A stretch of DNA of 8,115 nt from Chloroflexota bacterium (GTDB lineage Bacteria; Chloroflexota; Limnocylindria; P2-11E). The stretch is from NCBI GenBank assembly GCA_016875665.1, contig VGPA01000057.1:1-8115 (forward strand). Direction: 5' to 3'. Position 1 is the stretch's first letter; each line of letters starts with the position of its first letter. Shown in pieces: positions 6,899 to 8,115 of the stretch. A model generated the notes under the pieces. It was not told where the DNA came from and made no database searches. It saw only the letters and a program-made list of their open reading frames with translations. Both the position numbers and the translations under genes were made by a program.

Positions 6899-6970
6899 GC
6901 CAAGGGCCGGACTTGAACCGGCGACCCATGCTTCTTCAGAGCATTGCTCTACCAGCTGAGCTACCTTGGC
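6899..6970 (-). tRNA. tRNA-Phe (GAA)
   Basis: A complete 72-base cloverleaf. The acceptor arms GCCAAGG and CCTTGGC pair perfectly. The D arm is GCTC-AGCTGGTA-GAGC, the anticodon arm ATGCT-CTGAAGA-AGCAT, the variable loop GGGTC, and the T arm GCCGG-TTCAAGT-CCGGC. The loop reads C32 T33 G34 A35 A36 G37 A38, giving anticodon GAA for Phe codons. Base 73 is A, as expected for Phe, and CCA is not encoded. G37 is uncommon for bacterial tRNA-Phe, which usually has A37. A GATAAT box lies 11 bases upstream. Confidence 0.95.
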
Positions 6971-6981
6971 GGGCCTTCCTC

Positions 6982-6987
6982 ATTATC
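6982..6987 (-). promoter_or_regulatory. -10 box of tRNA-Phe (GATAAT)
   Basis: Minus-strand GATAAT matches TATAAT at five of six positions and lies 11 bases before the mature tRNA, a normal distance for a short 5' leader removed by RNase P. No clear -35 hexamer is seen at 17 bases upstream. Confidence 0.5.
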
Positions 6988-7189
6988 GCGTAGCGGCCCG
7001 TAGGCTTGCGCGACGCTCTCCCCCGAGCGCTCTGCGCTCACCGTCCACGACCCGCGCACGGTCGCAGGCGCCGACCTCGAAGACTCGGTCGATCTTCTCG
7101 GGACGATCGACCGCGAGCGCCGGCCGGCCAGAAGATGGCGGAGCCGGAGTACCAGCCCACGATGCGGCGCTCGGACCCGGCGACGCCGC
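6988..7189. other. Non-coding stretch upstream of tRNA-Phe
   Basis: Apart from the tRNA promoter side at its left end, I see no convincing gene, RNA or repeat here. Open frames exist on both strands but read as arginine/proline-rich shadow sequence. It may hold further decayed sequence of the acetyltransferase remnant to its right. Confidence 0.4.
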
Positions 7190-7374
7190 GCGAGATCCGG
7201 CACGCGCCAGGGGCAGGGAGCCTCGCGGCGATGATCCAGCCGGAGTGGCCCGCCTCGAACGCCGCGATGCTCGCGATCAACCACCGGCTCGGGTTCACGC
7301 TCGGCTTCATGGCGACCGCGTGGCAGGGTCCGGTGGAGAGCGTCCTCCGCGCTACGGCGCGATCGGCCGGCTGA
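7190..7374 (+). pseudogene. C-terminal remnant of a second GNAT acetyltransferase
   Basis: From about 7231 to the TGA at 7372 the frame reads a GNAT C-terminus: SNAAMLAINHRLGF, then a short strand and AWQGPVE. The pattern 'N-x-x-M-x-x-I-N-x-x-L-G-F' is characteristic of the last helix of many GNAT proteins. Just upstream, in a different frame, TRQGQGAS (about 7202-7225) resembles the acetyl-CoA-binding Q/R-x-x-G-x-G/A motif, suggesting a frameshifted, shortened motif A. The N-terminal half is not recognisable. Boundaries are approximate. It lies on the opposite strand from, and is a different sequence to, the remnant at 6670-6852. Confidence 0.5.
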
Positions 7375-7394
7375 AGGGCGAAACGCCGCGCGCG

Positions 7395-7958
7395 TCAGCC
7401 GTCGGAACGGACTCGCAGGCGGCCGTCGTGCCAGGGCGTTCCCATGGCCGGCAGCAAGAAGCGGTCGAGGCCGAGCCAGCCCGCCGTCTTCCACGCGAGG
7501 ACGAGCGCGAGCGCGAGGAGGAGCAGGACCGGATTGGTGCTTACGGTGCCCGCGAGCAAGAAGTTCGTGTTGAGGAACGCGCCGAAGGCCGCGACGATCC
7601 CGGTGAACGCTCCGACGAGCAGGAGGATCCCCACCGCGGTCTCCGTGTAGGCAAGGAGCGGGCCGAACCATGGGTGCGCGTTCGCGTCGAGCAGCGTCTG
7701 GAGGAATCCGCGGTACCAGTCGTACGTGATCGCGGGACGCGCGGGCGGCGGCGGCACCGCGGCGGCGCGCGTCCAGAATGCCTTGATCGCCTCGCCGGTC
7801 TGCGTCCACGCGGGATCTTGGACTTTGTGCAGTCCGGCGTCGAGCCAGGCCCACCCGACGTAGAGGCGGATCGGAAGCCACAGGAACGCGACGCGCGTGT
7901 CCGCGAAGAGCAGGGTCGCGATCGGCGGGTCGGTGATGATGCGCCGGGATCCGATCAC
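7395..7958 (-). CDS. DoxX-family membrane protein
   Basis: A 187-residue protein with four membrane segments at about residues 23-45, 98-117, 120-137 and 143-166. Family features are clear: LPIRLYVGWAWLDAGLHKV (28-46) with the Trp/Gly/His pattern of the first helix, a loop AITYDWYRGFLQTLLD (76-91), the GAFTGIVAAFGAFLNTNFLLAG region (116-137) and STNPVLLLLALALVLAWK (140-157). Relatives include DoxD/DoxX, the large subunit of thiosulfate:quinone oxidoreductase, but most DoxX proteins have no proven activity, so only a membrane role, possibly redox-linked, is proposed. GTG at 7958 is the best start: longer frames add non-hydrophobic, low-complexity sequence. A weak CAGAAT box (7966-7971) stands 7 bases before it. 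It diverges from a lipoprotein gene across 76 bases. Confidence 0.85.
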   Translation of the reverse strand: MIGSRRIITDPPIATLLFADTRVAFLWLPIRLYVGWAWLDAGLHKVQDPAWTQTGEAIKAFWTRAAAVPPPPARPAITYDWYRGFLQTLLDANAHPWFGPLLAYTETAVGILLLVGAFTGIVAAFGAFLNTNFLLAGTVSTNPVLLLLALALVLAWKTAGWLGLDRFLLPAMGTPWHDGRLRVRSDG

Positions 7959-7965
7959 GCCGCTG

Positions 7966-7971
7966 ATTCTG
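7966..7971 (-). promoter_or_regulatory. Weak -10 candidate of the DoxX gene (CAGAAT)
   Basis: Minus-strand CAGAAT matches TATAAT at four positions (A2, A4, A5, T6) and lies 7 bases before the GTG start. It lacks the first T, so support is weaker than for the other boxes in this window, but the spacing is the same. Confidence 0.25.
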
Positions 7972-8022
7972 GCAGACGTTCGTCCACCGCGGCTGCGGGT
8001 CCTCGGCACCACGGCGGCTCCG

Positions 8023-8028
8023 TAGCAT
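8023..8028 (+). promoter_or_regulatory. -10 box of the lipoprotein gene (TAGCAT)
   Basis: TAGCAT fits TANNNT and is separated by 6 bases from the ATG at 8035. As for three other genes here, this spacing suggests transcription starts at the start codon. Confidence 0.4.
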
Positions 8029-8034
8029 CGAGCG

Positions 8035-8115
8035 ATGCGCTCCCTGATCGTCACGGCGCTCGTGCTCGCGGCCTGCACCCCGCCCGCTGCGGCGGCGCCG
8101 GCCGCGCCCACGGCT
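8035..8115 (+). CDS. Putative lipoprotein, N-terminal part, cut by window edge
   Basis: Only 27 codons are visible. They encode a short signal peptide with one early arginine (Arg2), a hydrophobic core LIVTALVL and a lipobox LAAC ending at Cys14, the residue that would be lipidated after cleavage by signal peptidase II. An Ala/Pro-rich linker follows, typical of lipoproteins tethered to the outer face of the membrane. The folded domain is outside the window, so the function is unknown. It diverges from the DoxX gene; the TAGCAT box 6 bases before the ATG supports this start. Confidence 0.65.
   Translation, partial: MRSLIVTALVLAACTPPAAAAPAAPTA

Noticed and set aside
7959..8111. An N-terminal extension of the DoxX protein to 8111
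   Set aside because: It would overlap the lipoprotein start on the other strand and add a non-hydrophobic, low-complexity segment before the first membrane helix, unlike the family.

Overview
This is a G+C-rich bacterial chromosomal window with the look of an ordinary core/accessory mix rather than a mobile island. No transposase, integrase, phage gene or CRISPR array is visible. Strong codon bias creates very long antisense reading frames, which I treated as shadows. The gene content (actinobacterial-type S4 protein, YbaL-type antiporter, FIST protein, DoxX protein, a receiver protein with an odd tail) and the many -10 boxes sitting right in front of start codons fit a high-G+C lineage such as Chloroflexota (for example Limnocylindria-like) or Actinomycetota. 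The sequence alone does not decide between them.

Left part (1-2591, all minus strand, transcribed right to left): a single-receiver response regulator with an unrecognised C-terminal domain; a hairpin at its stop codon; an FMN-dependent alpha-hydroxy-acid oxidase/dehydrogenase; a small S4 RNA-binding protein 26 bases further on; and the N-terminal third of a probable M17 leucyl aminopeptidase that runs off the window edge.

Middle part (2592-6673): four transcription units alternate in direction. An AEC-family permease (+) diverges from the response regulator and converges on a FIST-domain sensory protein (-). The FIST gene diverges from a complete YbaL/KefB-type monovalent cation:proton antiporter (+) across a 94-base gap.

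Right part (6674-8115): a C-terminal acetyltransferase (GNAT) remnant (-), a tRNA-Phe(GAA) gene (-) with its own -10 box, a second GNAT C-terminal remnant (+), a DoxX-family membrane protein (-), and the first 27 codons of a lipoprotein (+) that leaves the window.

The genes do not form one pathway. Membrane transport (AEC, YbaL), small-molecule oxidation (hydroxy-acid oxidase, possibly DoxX) and sensing (receiver protein, FIST) lie next to each other, but no cognate kinase or regulator is visible. The most interesting points are the repeated TANNNT box 6-8 bases before start codons (probable leaderless mRNAs), the response regulator without a recognisable DNA-binding domain, the tRNA-Phe with G37, and two decayed GNAT tails pointing away from the tRNA gene.
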